DNA of 64,000 nucleotides from Linum tenue (taxonomy: Eukaryota; Streptophyta; Magnoliopsida; Malpighiales; Linaceae): assembly GCA_946122785.1 (NCBI GenBank), contig CAMGYJ010000006.1, forward strand, positions 434,001-498,000. Reading direction: 5' to 3'. Under the pieces are notes generated by a model, which was not told where the DNA came from, ran no database searches, and was given only the letters and a program-made list of their open reading frames with translations. The position numbers and the translations under genes are program-made. Of this stretch, positions 35,231 through 47,264 are shown piece after piece. The first letter of the stretch is position 1. Every line of letters begins with the position of its first letter.

Positions 35231-37989
35231 CTTGAGGTTTGTACGTCCATAATATCATCTGCCTCATGCCATAAAACAACTTATCTCATCAGTAACTCGA
35301 ATTGACGGGAGAGATATAGGTGTCCAATGTCGTATTGCGTCAACGCATGCATGTGTAACAGAAAACCCCTGAGCTAAGTCGGTTGTGGTGGCGGTGTTAT
35401 CTGCTGTCGAAGAAACAATGGGCTCTGCTGTGTCAATTTGCAGAGTAAAATGCGGCGGCAGAGGGCGGAAGGTGGCAGGAAAAGCCTGCAGCAACAAAAA
35501 AATTAAGAGCCCACTGTTCGGTGGGCGGCGGCGGCGGTGGTCGCCATTGGAAAATGGAGGAATCCAATCAAAGCTTTGCCAGAGACCAGAGTAGAAGAAA
35601 AATCAGTTAAAAAAAAAAAAACAAATGAATATTTAATAAAATTAAAATAAACTCAGCCGCACAGACAATTACTCGTTTCTGGCGGCCGCCGGTTGGGCTG
35701 GCTCGATCGTCGCTCTTTCCTTATTTCTCCACCTGCGTTAATTGAATCTCCTCCACGAATCAAGATTGATGTGATCGTATCAAAGAGTTGGTACGAGTTA
35801 TTAAAACGAACTGGTTTTTCGATATTGTATTATATCTGCTAGTCATTAACACTTTTTTTTGAATTAATGTTCTTGTGTTTGTGTGGGTAATGATCTATCA
35901 GTCTGGTTCAACATGTTAAGTTAGAGCAACTGGGCGAAAACTGCTATTCGCTTTCATTTCGAGCTAGGAATTTCATCAGAATATGAATTTTTTTTTTCTT
36001 CCGAAGTGTCTCGACTCTCGATTATTCCTCTCGTTCTATTGTCTGAGCGCACTGTAGGATAATTATCAGGCCACATGATTGGACGCATCTGAAACTAAGG
36101 GTTTGGTAATTATGAGCATACGTAATGATACGAAATTCCCGACCATATATGATGATTACATCAGTTATGGTCGTTTAGACCTGATTTTTGGAGTAAGTTT
36201 TTCTTATAGCTTTCGATATTCTCAAGATTTAGACGGACTAACACATCTTTATTATCATTCTAACTTTATAATGGGGATAACTTAGGAAGTGGAAGTTGCA
36301 TTTTTATTTATTTATTTATTTATTTGTAATTATGTGTTTTAAATATGGGTGAATTTGATTAGCAAATTCAGCATTTTATGTGTTGAACAACATTTTTATA
36401 ATTAGTAGTTGGGGGGTCCTAATCTTGTACATCCCATATGGTTCCAATTTTTTTTCCTTATTACTTTATGATTAGCGACCCTACTGGCCACACCCTTTGA
36501 TTGTCCCACAAGAAAGGCTCAACGGTGGTGGGTTTTTCGACCATTTTTTAATATATCCTTCAATTTTATTCTCTTTTTTTTTTCGTTTTCCAATTCTTGA
36601 ACATGCATGTTAATTGTTGTACATGATTAAGTTCTTTGAAAGTCAAGTAAATACACCTTCAAATGCTAATGAAGAAGAATCATTTTGTAGAAGGAGCAAC
36701 TTGGATGGGTCGAACAGTGTTCAATACTAGAAATGAGTCATTGGCACGATGTCGTTTCTCACTGTTAGAAGGAAGATAAGAGCAGAGAATCAGATATCAC
36801 TATACAATTATCCGATCAAACCCTATATTAATTTAATTATACTTATGTGTACATTGAATAGTCACATAAACATTTTCCTCTTCGCACGCATCTATTTATC
36901 ATTTTTTAGATTTCACAAATGAAACAATATTTTTGGTCATCCTTTAAAAGCCAACTATAGAAAAAGAGAGGGGTCAAATGCCTTTACGAAGAGACGAAAT
37001 GAGACGTCTTTGAAATTAATTAATTTTCTTAGAACAAATTAATGAGGGAACTTTTACTGCATGCGCATATAGAAAGTTGATAGAACAAATGAACATAAAC
37101 CACATAGTACTTATACTTGTATATTAATTAATTCAATAAGCGAGTTATCTTTTTCGTTATCTCTATATAATTATCAACCTTTAATTCGTTGATTTGCTTT
37201 TTTTGTTGTGGGTATGGCGTCAAGATTCCGTTTAATATAAAAACAAAAACTTTACTTATGTTCATACAGACATGATCTTATCCGAATTTAATCTGGATCA
37301 GTACAATTGAGGATAGGTATTGCTAGCACATTAGCATTGAGGAAGATGTAACTATTGATATAGTAGGTATGGATCTTTATATTTGGTTGTATTGATCAAC
37401 TAGCGACTTAGGATAGACATGAGACTTCGATGAGCGTCTAACTATCTCGACCAGATCCTTCTTGTCGAACGACAAAAGGTCAGGATGAATCGATCTGTTT
37501 GGAGGATGCGTTGATCAAATTGATTCATGATAAGGCTCTATGCCTTGATCCTCCTGAAAGAATGACTATAGGGTTTCAAGAGTCTTGAAAGTTTCTCGAT
37601 GTGTTGCTCGCGATTTGCGAATTAGAGATGGATGAGCGGCCATGGGAGTTGGACTGATACAAATTACTGTTTCAATTTCACTAACCAATGACAATTAGTT
37701 GCGATGTTTGAGTTATTAGCTTTATCTGTTAGTGCACATGATCATATCCAAATAGTAAATTTGTATTTGTCATACAGGTCGAACTATTCTGCTATATAGT
37801 GTTCGCCTTATCCCAACATTTTGTGTAATTACCAAGTGGCAGTCAAACATTTATTTATATGCTTGGTCCAGTTTCTCATAGTAGAATGGAATCATCACAA
37901 ACTCCTATATTAACCGTTAATCTTTTAACACGAGATACATTAAATTTGTACCGGATTTTCGACAAACATGTGATTCCATATGATGAACC

Positions 37990-38215
37990 AGCATGGATCG
38001 TGTAGTAAGTCATAGATCCATTGAGAAAATTCGCCCAGCTCTGGCCACCGCCACATCTTTCAGATTTCAACTTCATAGATGGATTGAATGATAGGGTGGA
38101 TGGAGTTCACTGATTTCTTGTTGTTCATTTTGTGCCACAAATACCACAGATTTTCACATATCGCTTTAATCCAACTCTGCTTTCGAACATTGCCACGTGA
38201 CTACTAGCAGCTTCC
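37990..38215 (-). mobile_element. Possible LINE (non-LTR retrotransposon) tail relic
   Basis: One minus-strand frame reads LWYLWHKMNNKKSVNSIHP, which resembles the W-x-x-W-x-x-R/K-N motif near the C-terminus of plant LINE reverse-transcriptase proteins. Frames are broken by stops. The call rests on this one motif and is weak. Confidence 0.22.
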
Positions 38216-40937
38216 CTTATCATATCTCTATTTGAAATGAGATGAAAATGTTATAATATCATATTTATCTCGTACAATTTCTTGTATGGTTTTACAATCT
38301 TTGATTTATCTTGTTCATCGTATGAGTAGATAATACTGATAAATGTATCATATATGTTTGTCATTTCTCGGAAACAAAAACAATCTTTCAAGTGTTTTTC
38401 CTTTAACACTATGTTCATGTAAAAAGGAAGAAATTTTTGGGAAAGGAGGAAAAATTTAGACGGAGTGAAAATTTGAGGGTGGTGAAAAAGAGAAGGAAAA
38501 ATGGTGTTCATGTCTGAAGGGGAAAAGAGACACAATAGGAAGAAGATAAATTTTCACCCAAATCGGGGGCAATTGCTATAATAGTTTTTCCCATCAAATA
38601 ATCACCTCGTTGTATTGTAGCAAATTCATGAATAAGGAAAAATGTATTGATTCCAACAATCTCCAAATTTTCCCCCCTCTTCCTATTTTCCCTCCTTCGT
38701 AAACATAGGGTTAAAATAATACATGTATGGATCTGCACTGACATGTGCCTAAAATAAAATATCCAAACTAAATCTAATTACCTATTACGACAGAGCGGAT
38801 ATGAGTATCGAGATGCCAATACCAACCTACCCCATTTTCATAGGCCAAACAACTTGAGAAGAGAGAACATGCACTCAATGGTTCCCATCTTTCCCTTCTT
38901 TTTTCAGCCAATCATTAGGGTTTTAATTGGAATATATAACATCACTAGGCACTACTAGGGGAAAAAGTTTTCATAAAGTTCATCATGGCTGATGATTTTA
39001 TTTTTCAAAAGGCGACCATTATTGTCTATTGATACCTTGCATGATCAGGAGATATTTTTGGGAAGTATTTGGAATTTGTTTATTGCAATTTATGTTTAGA
39101 TGAACTATTCTACTAATTATTAATTAAGAGCATAGATAAAAAGTTCTAATGGATCATGATTATTTGTGCTTATTGACGTATTGTGCAACTATATATCTAA
39201 AGATTATCTAGTGAGTAATAACCGATGAGTAAGCTCACATTTCTTTTGCAGAGTTCTGATCGATAAGATTAAATTTTATAAGTTGTCAAAAACTTTTCGA
39301 TTCAAAATTACCAAATCAAACATCGGTGGAACTATAACCAGAACAATAGACAATAGTAATGTCGATGAATTCTATCGACATTAAAGTTAACTGGCCACAT
39401 ATCGCAATCTTCATTTCACATGCATGTTGGATACGTACATCACATGGAAAAACAAAAAGAGAATATTATCATAATAATTATGTTGGATTAACGATACATC
39501 ACACAATCAAAGCTCAATTATATATCATTACCGACACATTAATGAGAAATTAATATTAATTATGTGCTTACTCAATTTCGTCCGTTGGTTATAAAAATTC
39601 GTAAATAATTAGACGTTGGTTTGTGAATGTACATTTGCGGTTAGTTATTATTCAATCGGCGAGGTTGATGATGAGAGTTTAATTAAGAATATTATTACGG
39701 GAAGAATGAGTTAATATGATAATTAGGCCATTCCTCGAAGACAAACCGTCCAACATAGCTTGGATCACCGTCGAGCACCTTAATTAATCACTTTAGACGG
39801 ACAATAACTAGTGACCTTGATTATAGATTTTGTTAATATTACTTAAATCAAGTTATCTGTCGTTGATCGTAAATCACAGGGTCTCATTGTAACCATATTC
39901 TATCCAAAGGTGCATGAGCTTATACACTTTTGGGTTTTTATTCCGGGTCTGATTTTGTAACCTTAGCCTTTACCATGCTGGATTAGGGTTGATTAGGTCG
40001 TTTGGAGAAGTACGGTATAGGTGCTTCTCAAATCTCAATCCCTTTGTAATCTATAATCTCTTTAACTATAGTGAAACCGTCTCTTTCTTGCATTGCCGAT
40101 TATTCCAATTCGTTATTAACCGTCTGATTAATTCTTGGCATACAATGTATATATACTAGTGGGTCAAATTTATGGCCTAAAATGTAAGGTGGGTTGCCTA
40201 GCTACTACGTTGTCATTCTGTGTCTGGCTTTTTCATAATCAGTTGTTAAATCATATGTGAGTTCTTTGGTTAGCAAAAGCCACATCAACAAGCACCACAA
40301 CCCTTTTGTCGACTCATACCAAGAGGAAAACAACAACATCCAATGACCTTTGAACAGAATGGAAAAGGAAAGCAAACTATATTTTAACTTATTTCGAAAG
40401 AGTCTTAGTCGACGTCAAATGTAATTAGGTTAATGGGGCCATTTAGATATGGACGACATGGCCAAGTTATATTGATGTGTTTTGTGGCCAGAATCTGACC
40501 TAATTGAATTTTCAGGATGATGGATGTGTTTTAGAAAAACGAGTGAAAAGCGTGTATTTGAATTTGGGAGATAAGTTTACGGGCATGTGTAAATGTAACG
40601 ATCAGAGATATATCAACATGATATTAATCACACTAACTAGTATTTGATGAATTATTAGTGAAGAACCTAACTAATACTTTGTGTGTGATGATGTTTTTTT
40701 TTTTGTTGTTGTTATAATTGTATAGTAGACGGTTCAATAAATGATGATTATGTTTTGAATGATTTTATAAAAATGTATCCAAAACCAACTCGTCATAAAA
40801 ACTCCACTCAAACCCAAAGTCCTCAAACTGCTCATATATCTTGTGACCTAAAATCCCACAAAAAGCCAGTGTTACCCTTCACCAAATAACAAATTTCGAA
40901 AATCGTTTGAATCAGACCTATTATTATGTCCATAAAA

Positions 40938-41140
40938 TCACGCTATGTTCGTTTCAAAATGAACCGTCCACAGAAAAATAGCATGGAGGAGAGGGCTTTG
41001 TGAAACTCTATCAATCTTGAGGCCAATCTCCTCGTGCCAAGCTTTGAATACATCAAAACAAAGCCAATCAATCCCCTCCATAAATCCCAGCCTGCAAACC
41101 AAAGTCTTCCACACCTCCATGACCATGTGTGTACTAGCAA
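40938..41140 (-). mobile_element. Possible LINE relic (zf-RVT-like fragment)
   Basis: The minus-strand frame contains EVWKTLVCRLGFMEGIDW followed by LLHAIFLWTVHFETN, a pattern like the region between the zf-RVT domain and the end of plant LINE ORF2. It is short, with no flanking domains and no poly(A) tail. Low confidence. Confidence 0.22.
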
Positions 41141-43621
41141 TGAAACAAAATATGGGAAAATGACACTAGCTAGCTTGATTGATTCCCTTACCTTGATCTA
41201 TGATGAGTGAAATGGTACAAATGATGTTAATAAATGTCTTTTCAGTCACAAGGGGGCATTTTCATAGAATTCAAAATTGACATTATAGCTAGGGTTACTA
41301 CACAAATGAAGGTGAAAAAGAGAATGAAAAAGCTCATCATGGTAACTCGTACCCAATTTGAAATCTTATGTTATAGCAGAAATCAAACAACGAGCTAGAG
41401 GTCAATTCATCGCAGAATAGGTCAACATAACCGAACCTAACTTTGACCAATTCAAGCAAAAACAATTGATATATTAACAATGACCATTTACATATTCATC
41501 TTCACCTAAGTAAATATGTATTTCATTTCCAAAAAAATCTACTATATCCTCAATATTTAATAACTTGGAGGGTCCATACTAATTAAGGGGAGCCACGAAT
41601 TTGATACTAATGAGATCAAAGAATAACCCAATTGCATGTAAAGTCAGCGGAGTGTACTATGTGGAATATTAAACAAGGTTGGTTTAACTTTGTGGACATG
41701 ATGATTTCGTTTTCTTAATGATTTTATTAACAATGATGATTGGTGATTAATCAAAGTATTAGTGACCACAATTACTATTGTATCCTTACCTTGTACTTAG
41801 GCTTTTGGTTAGTTTTTTTTCATATAATATTCCATAAATAAGTATTGCAAATAAAGTTTTTGGATTCATAGACTATATAATTGAGGTTGCCCTTTTAAAT
41901 TTTGATAATCTTCACTTTTGGAGTTCACCTAGCGAGCAACTAATTGCTTGGTTCCGATAACTCGAATGCTGAAAGAGGGAAGACCTAAGAATAGATTTTA
42001 TATCATTTTCTTATACGTTCTTGTCCGACAAAGATCAACCCATGAAATCTTCAAGTTTGCACAAATTCACCATTTTTTATGTAATTAAATCAATTTACGA
42101 TGTTGGAAGTTATCGACGTTCGAACACGATAATACCATGCAAAATAGTGGGGAGAATGTGAGAAGAAATTAATCACACATGTAAGTTAACTTATGACATG
42201 ATTTGTCAAACGATTTGATTCACGCCGTCCATAGAAGAGATAGAATTCTCCAAGGTGAGCTATTATTGGGGCTTAGTGGCTTATTGTGCATACATTCTTC
42301 TAGTTATTAGTAGTCCAAGTGTCATCCAAACAGTTGTGACTTCCTTGGTAGCTAGCTAAAAATAAAATATTATTGAAACAGAGAAAATAAAAATGACATG
42401 TAAGTTTGGGATGGAAACAAAGAAACAAACATCAATGCATATGGGAATGGAACATGGAAGAATATTGAAGATTATGAAAGATTCAAATTGATGCATGATT
42501 CCTATTGGCACATCTGTATCTGTGTTTTGCATGTTTGCTTGTGAAAACCAAATTTCTATTTCAGAATGATTTTCCTTTCTTTCTTCCTCTTTCATGGGAT
42601 TTTTTTCCGAATGGGATTCAGACGCGTCTTATCCTTCATTTATAAGCAACGATTTAGTATCCTTAAGTAATCATGTATATATGATTAGTATGGTAAATAG
42701 AGAAAAACCAGGAGAAATGCAACTCCGTATATAAATCACGGCTAGGTTAGTATTGTGATGATCTCGATACATTCATATAATTTTCTTGATAAGATATTAC
42801 ATGCGACTCTCTATTTATAAAGATAATTTAATTTATTATTTATTGATGTTTTGGAGTATCATGATTCTTTTTTCCTTATAAATGGGATTTACAGGCAATA
42901 ATTTGAGGCCAGGAAGCAATAATATGGGTGCAAAATTGACTAGTGTGCCCTAATTTGATTGCTGGAAAACTATCCAGATGACAGGTGTAAACTGTTGGTG
43001 CAATAATATACCTTATCTTTAAATTTTTGGTACTAACAAGAATAAAAATAAAAATAACCATAACAAATAATAACAATAACAATAATGTTTTGGTTCACCC
43101 AATAATTTCATAAATTTGATTTTCACTAATAATTTTAGATTCCTTTTTCCCCCTTGTTCTTTGTGTTCTCTCACTCCCACCCAACAAGTAGCTATCTGCC
43201 CCACAATAATGCAATTCCAAGAGAAGTCTTGTTAGCTACTCAATGAGTCAAATACACATGAAGGATAAAGATGTTTAACTGCTTATGGTTTGTGTTTTGT
43301 TTTCACAGGAAAACTAACAGCCAGCATTAAGAACTAATCACATTTCACAAAGATTAGATGCCATCAAGTATCATATCACAATTTCGAATTTGGGCTATAT
43401 GGTTCTGGCTGGATAAGAAAAATGATTGTATTGGAGCAGATGATTCCGAACCACGGGAAATTTCAATATGGCGACAAGTTTTCCATTGGAAATTTATGTT
43501 CAGTTTGGTGGTTCAACAATTTACTCCATCGTGGGGCTCTGTAGCAGATTCAACAACCCCATCACTACCATTTAGACAACATATGTGTTGTACACCACTG
43601 GATGGATGCCTTCATTTAACT

Positions 43622-44063
43622 TAGGGGTGGCTATACGGTCCGGTCCGGTTAAATTGGCCCAAATTGATCCGGTCCAGTCCGGGTTTTTTGAAAATATAAG
43701 GACCGAAGATTGGATTGGATACAGTCCGGTCTTGATCCGGTCCGGTCTTGACCCGGTCCGGTCCCAATTTGATCTTGATTTTATATTGAGATTGTGGGAA
43801 TTTGAGTGGCCTAAGGCCTAAAAGGGTGAGGAGTTGGTTAAGTTTTGTACTAAGTGCAAAGGTTTGTGACCGTTTATGCAAATTACACTTAAGTTTTGGG
43901 TGTTGAGCTCTCTTATCCGGTCTTTATCCGGTTTTTTAGCTCAAATCTAAGCCCAAAGATTGGATTGGATTGTTTACTATCCGGTCCCGGTCCGGTCTCG
44001 GTCCGGGTTATACGGTCCGGTTTCCGGTTTTTTATCCGGTCCCGGTCCAAATAGCCAGCCCTA
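43622..44063. mobile_element. hAT-type non-autonomous element rich in CCGGTCC (442 bp)
   Basis: A perfect 8-bp target-site duplication, ATTTAACT, flanks it (43614-43621 and 44064-44071). Inverted ends are TAGGGGTGGCTAT and ATAGCCAGCCCTA. Each subterminal zone holds many copies of TCCGGTCC/GGTCCGG, probable transposase-binding motifs, around an AT-rich centre. No coding capacity. Confidence 0.9.
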
Positions 44064-44071
44064 ATTTAACT

Positions 44072-45220
44072 AGTGTCCGTCTCACTTCATCTAAGTAACT
44101 TCATTTCTGATGAAACACAATCTTTTTTAGATTTACATACGACTAGTACTCATACTCTAGTTTAGCCGATTAGTTTATAAATCCGAAATATCCTATACAC
44201 CCGACATTTGAGATGCTTCGTGCACAAAAGGACAATGTAATTTAATGAAATCTTTTAGTATTCAACTATAACCTAATAATTAGGGGGGTAATTGCATGTG
44301 CCCCGTAATCAAGGAAAATGTGGCCTCCGATTTCCAAAACTTGTCTTGATCTTGAAAGTTTGCCATGTTCTCTCTGAAAGATCACTTTCCATGGCCAAAT
44401 TTCCAAGGAATCTACCATTCATCCTCTTCTAAACACACATGGGGGAAATAGAAAGAACAAAAGATGTTGAGTTGGCTGAGAGTTTTTGCCCATATAGGAT
44501 TTACATAAATGGTGTAGTGAGTGACAACTAATTATAGGTGCCCAAAAAATGGGGAATTATAACATGGAATTGGCTAAGCAAGTTGCATGTGACCAACCTA
44601 ACCACTTGATTGGATCAATTGCTCACGTCATCAATGCCAACATTTCATGCTAGTCTCCATGACTGAAAGAACAAACTTGATCCTCATTTGAAATTTTTTC
44701 TTTGAAATCATGTTTCTTCATACTCAGTTTCTATCTATTCAAATACTCTAATTGTTCAATTGTATCGTCCCGCATGTCAGCACGATACCGATTGTCGTGC
44801 ACAAACACAAAGTTAAAAAAACATTAAAGAAAACAACATGTTATGTCAAGAACCAGTTGATCCCAATAACTCGAGTTGTTGGGAGAAGGTTATGCTGGAT
44901 CTTATACCACTCTCTAACACGCCCCCTCAAACGAAAGCCAACCCACGGGCTTGAAGTTTGAACTTACCATGTCAAGAACCAGTTGATCCCAATAACTCGA
45001 ATTGTTGGGAGAAGGTTATGCTGGATCTTATACCACTCTCTAACATGTTAGATATGTTCAAAACAAAAGAAAAGTTGAATATACACGTTCTTGAACTTGA
45101 TAAGAAACACGCAATCACTACTGCCGCAAAAGGAACTCGAGACAATGTTTCTTAACAAGAGAAGGCTTGTGATATGAAATGTTAATGTATAGTTCCATGC
45201 AAAAAAATGCAGCTAATCCA
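44072..45220. other. Intergenic DNA between hAT and MULE insertions
   Basis: No gene is visible. It contains the direct repeat pair at 44843-45047. Confidence 0.5.
44843..45047. repeat. Direct repeat pair, offset 126 bp
   Basis: ATGTCAAGAACCAGTTGATC starts at 44843 and again at 44969. About 79 bp are nearly identical between copies, through ATACCACTCTCTAACA. Related sequence, partly inverted, lies at about 34960-35230, so this is a dispersed repeat family with a local duplication. Confidence 0.85.
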
Positions 45221-45229
45221 TTTTTCTTT

Positions 45230-46303
45230 GGCAAAATACACTTGTATAGCCATAACTTTCACACTTTTGACAAGTATAGCCATTACTATTCGAAAACCTC
45301 AAATAGCCTAAAAATTGGATCGTATGTGATAAATCTAGCCATTTTTGTTAGAAACTTTGACGGTGTTAGAAACTCCGTCAGTTAGGTTAACGTTAGGCTG
45401 ACTAAGATGCCAAATCATCGCACACGTCAGCGACCAGTCAGCATATCATTGCCACATCATTTTAAATTATTAAAATAATTAATTTAAAATTAAAAAAAAA
45501 ACAAAAAAAATCTTCACTAAAATTTTCCCTACCCCTTCCACTTTCCCTCGTCGCGGCCCCTCAAGCCTGCAAACCTTCATCGATCTCCCCGATTCACCCA
45601 TCCCTACCGATGCCGCAGATACCACGAGCTTCCCAGTGGTGGGATTGAAGTCGAGCTCCGCCAACAACAATTGAATCCCAATCAAAAGACCCCTAACCAC
45701 CACTAACAATGGCGGCAGCACCTCCTGGCCCCTGCTTCTTCTCAATTCAAGCTCGGCGGCTATCTAGGAAACGGGAAGCGAAATCGATTGACTATCGATT
45801 CGTCGCCAACTCTGCAAGACCGTTCCCCTTCCTCCCTTTGCTTCGTCATCATCACGACCGGAGATTCTTCGCCTCTGTCGACGGCGGTTTTCTTTCCTTC
45901 CATCTCTCCCCGTCTGAAACTTCTCCTTCGACGCTCTCTCGTCGCCAGCGGTAACAAACTGTGGCCAAGGTGAAGCTGGGCGGCAAGCCAAGGATTAAAA
46001 AGATCGAGAACTCTAGCAAACAATTGGCTGATTCGAAGAACGAATCCATTTCAACTTCGGTGCGCATCTCGAATTTCCCACCATTTTCTCTATCTCCGTT
46101 CAGCTACAGCGACAACCAAAACTGCTGGAGTGAAGAAAGTCTTTCGCCGCCGCCGCCAGAAATATGACCCCCTGAAGAGGTTCTGACTTCCGAGGAGTTC
46201 TATAGCCTTTCGCCGCCGCCATCCTCATCATCGCCTGCGTCAAACACCTTCGTCACCGTCGTCCTCAATTACCGGCGTTCTTTTCTTCTCGTCATTTTCA
46301 GAA

Positions 46304-46354
<51 letters not shown>

Positions 46355-46786
46355 AGATCGGCGCTAGTTGGGGAAGAACAGGGGCCGATCGAGAAATGGA
46401 AGGATGAGAAGATCGAGAGAGACGAGCTCATCGACTTCATCTGTATTCTTACTCTTCTTTTTCGTTGGTATTCCAGAAAGAATAAGAGAGAATGAGGGAG
46501 ATAAGGTTTGTGCGGCTAGGGTTTTTAAGGTTTTTTTTTTTTTTTTTTTTTGTAATATGGGTTTTCTTCTTTTATATTTTACTAAATAAAAAAATTATTT
46601 TTTTGTTTTTTTGTTAATCCACGTGTCTGACGAGAAATTGCCAGCTCATCATTTCCGTCCGTACAGTCAGATTGTTAAGTAACACCGTTAAAGAGATGGA
46701 CGGAAGTGGCTATTTGTGGTTTTCGAATAATAATGGCTATATTTGTTAAAAGTGTGAAAGTTATGGCTATACAGATGTATTTTGCC
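45230..46786. mobile_element. Mutator-like element with gene-like cargo (Pack-MULE candidate, 1557 bp)
   Basis: A perfect 9-bp target-site duplication, TTTTTCTTT, lies at 45221-45229 and 46787-46795. Terminal inverted repeats begin GGCAAAATACA and match closely for about 80 bp, with patchy similarity further in. The interior from about 45530 to 46460 is much richer in G and C than the ends or the flanking DNA and has overlapping ORFs on both strands (for example 45709-45954 + and 45479-45745 -). None matches a transposase or any family I recognise. It also holds a (GA)23 run and a 21-T run. GC-rich cargo between MULE ends suggests captured gene fragments, but the donor gene is unknown. Confidence 0.85.
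46307..46352. repeat. (GA)23 microsatellite inside the MULE
   Basis: Twenty-three uninterrupted GA units. A 21-T run follows at 46531-46551. Both are likely hypervariable. Confidence 0.95.
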
Positions 46787-46795
46787 TTTTTCTTT

Positions 46796-47264
46796 GGACT
46801 GTTTCACTATCGACAGAACCTTTAATCCCACATAGAGCCCATGAGTAGCTAAACAGGCTGGCTTTTCCAGGCCCAGGTCACGGCCCTGTAACTCTCGCCT
46901 ATGAATGATTCACCAACAGGTCAATGCCGGCCCACCAACCAGAATACCATCAGGCCTTTCTATCTAATGTATTTGGATTTTCTACAGTAACAAATGACAA
47001 ATCACTACAGTGAGTAAACTCAGACAAAATAGTTCTCTATTCTCTAACGAAACAATTCGGCCATGGTGCTCAAATTCGAACAGTAAGGTTGGGAGTCGTC
47101 AGATCAGGCGTTCCATCCACTCTTCTTTGTTGGATAGACGCGATAACAATTTATAAATAAAATGTCACTGCATCGATCCAACGATGAAGCGTCCAACGGG
47201 CGACAGCTCCCACATCAGGGGAGTGAGAACTATGAAAGAGTCAGCGGGTTAAACTTAAAAGGCG
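46796..47264. other. Region downstream of CPL4
   Basis: Likely contains the 3' UTR of the minus-strand CPL4 gene. No other feature seen. Confidence 0.5.

Larger units (their letters stand above)
35231..43621. other. Long AT-rich intergenic region
   Basis: More than 8 kb without a convincing gene. A short GC-rich island at about 35450-35710 carries GGCGGCGGCGG runs but no conserved ORF. A (TTTA)n microsatellite lies at about 36305-36325. Two minus-strand segments, 37990-38215 and 40938-41140, faintly resemble the C-terminal tail of LINE reverse transcriptases. Everything else looks like neutral intergenic DNA. Confidence 0.5.

Noticed and set aside
45479..46589. Independent protein-coding gene at 45.5-46.6 kb
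   Set aside because: All ORFs lie inside a delimited MULE, overlap on both strands and lack any recognisable domain; treated as cargo of the element.
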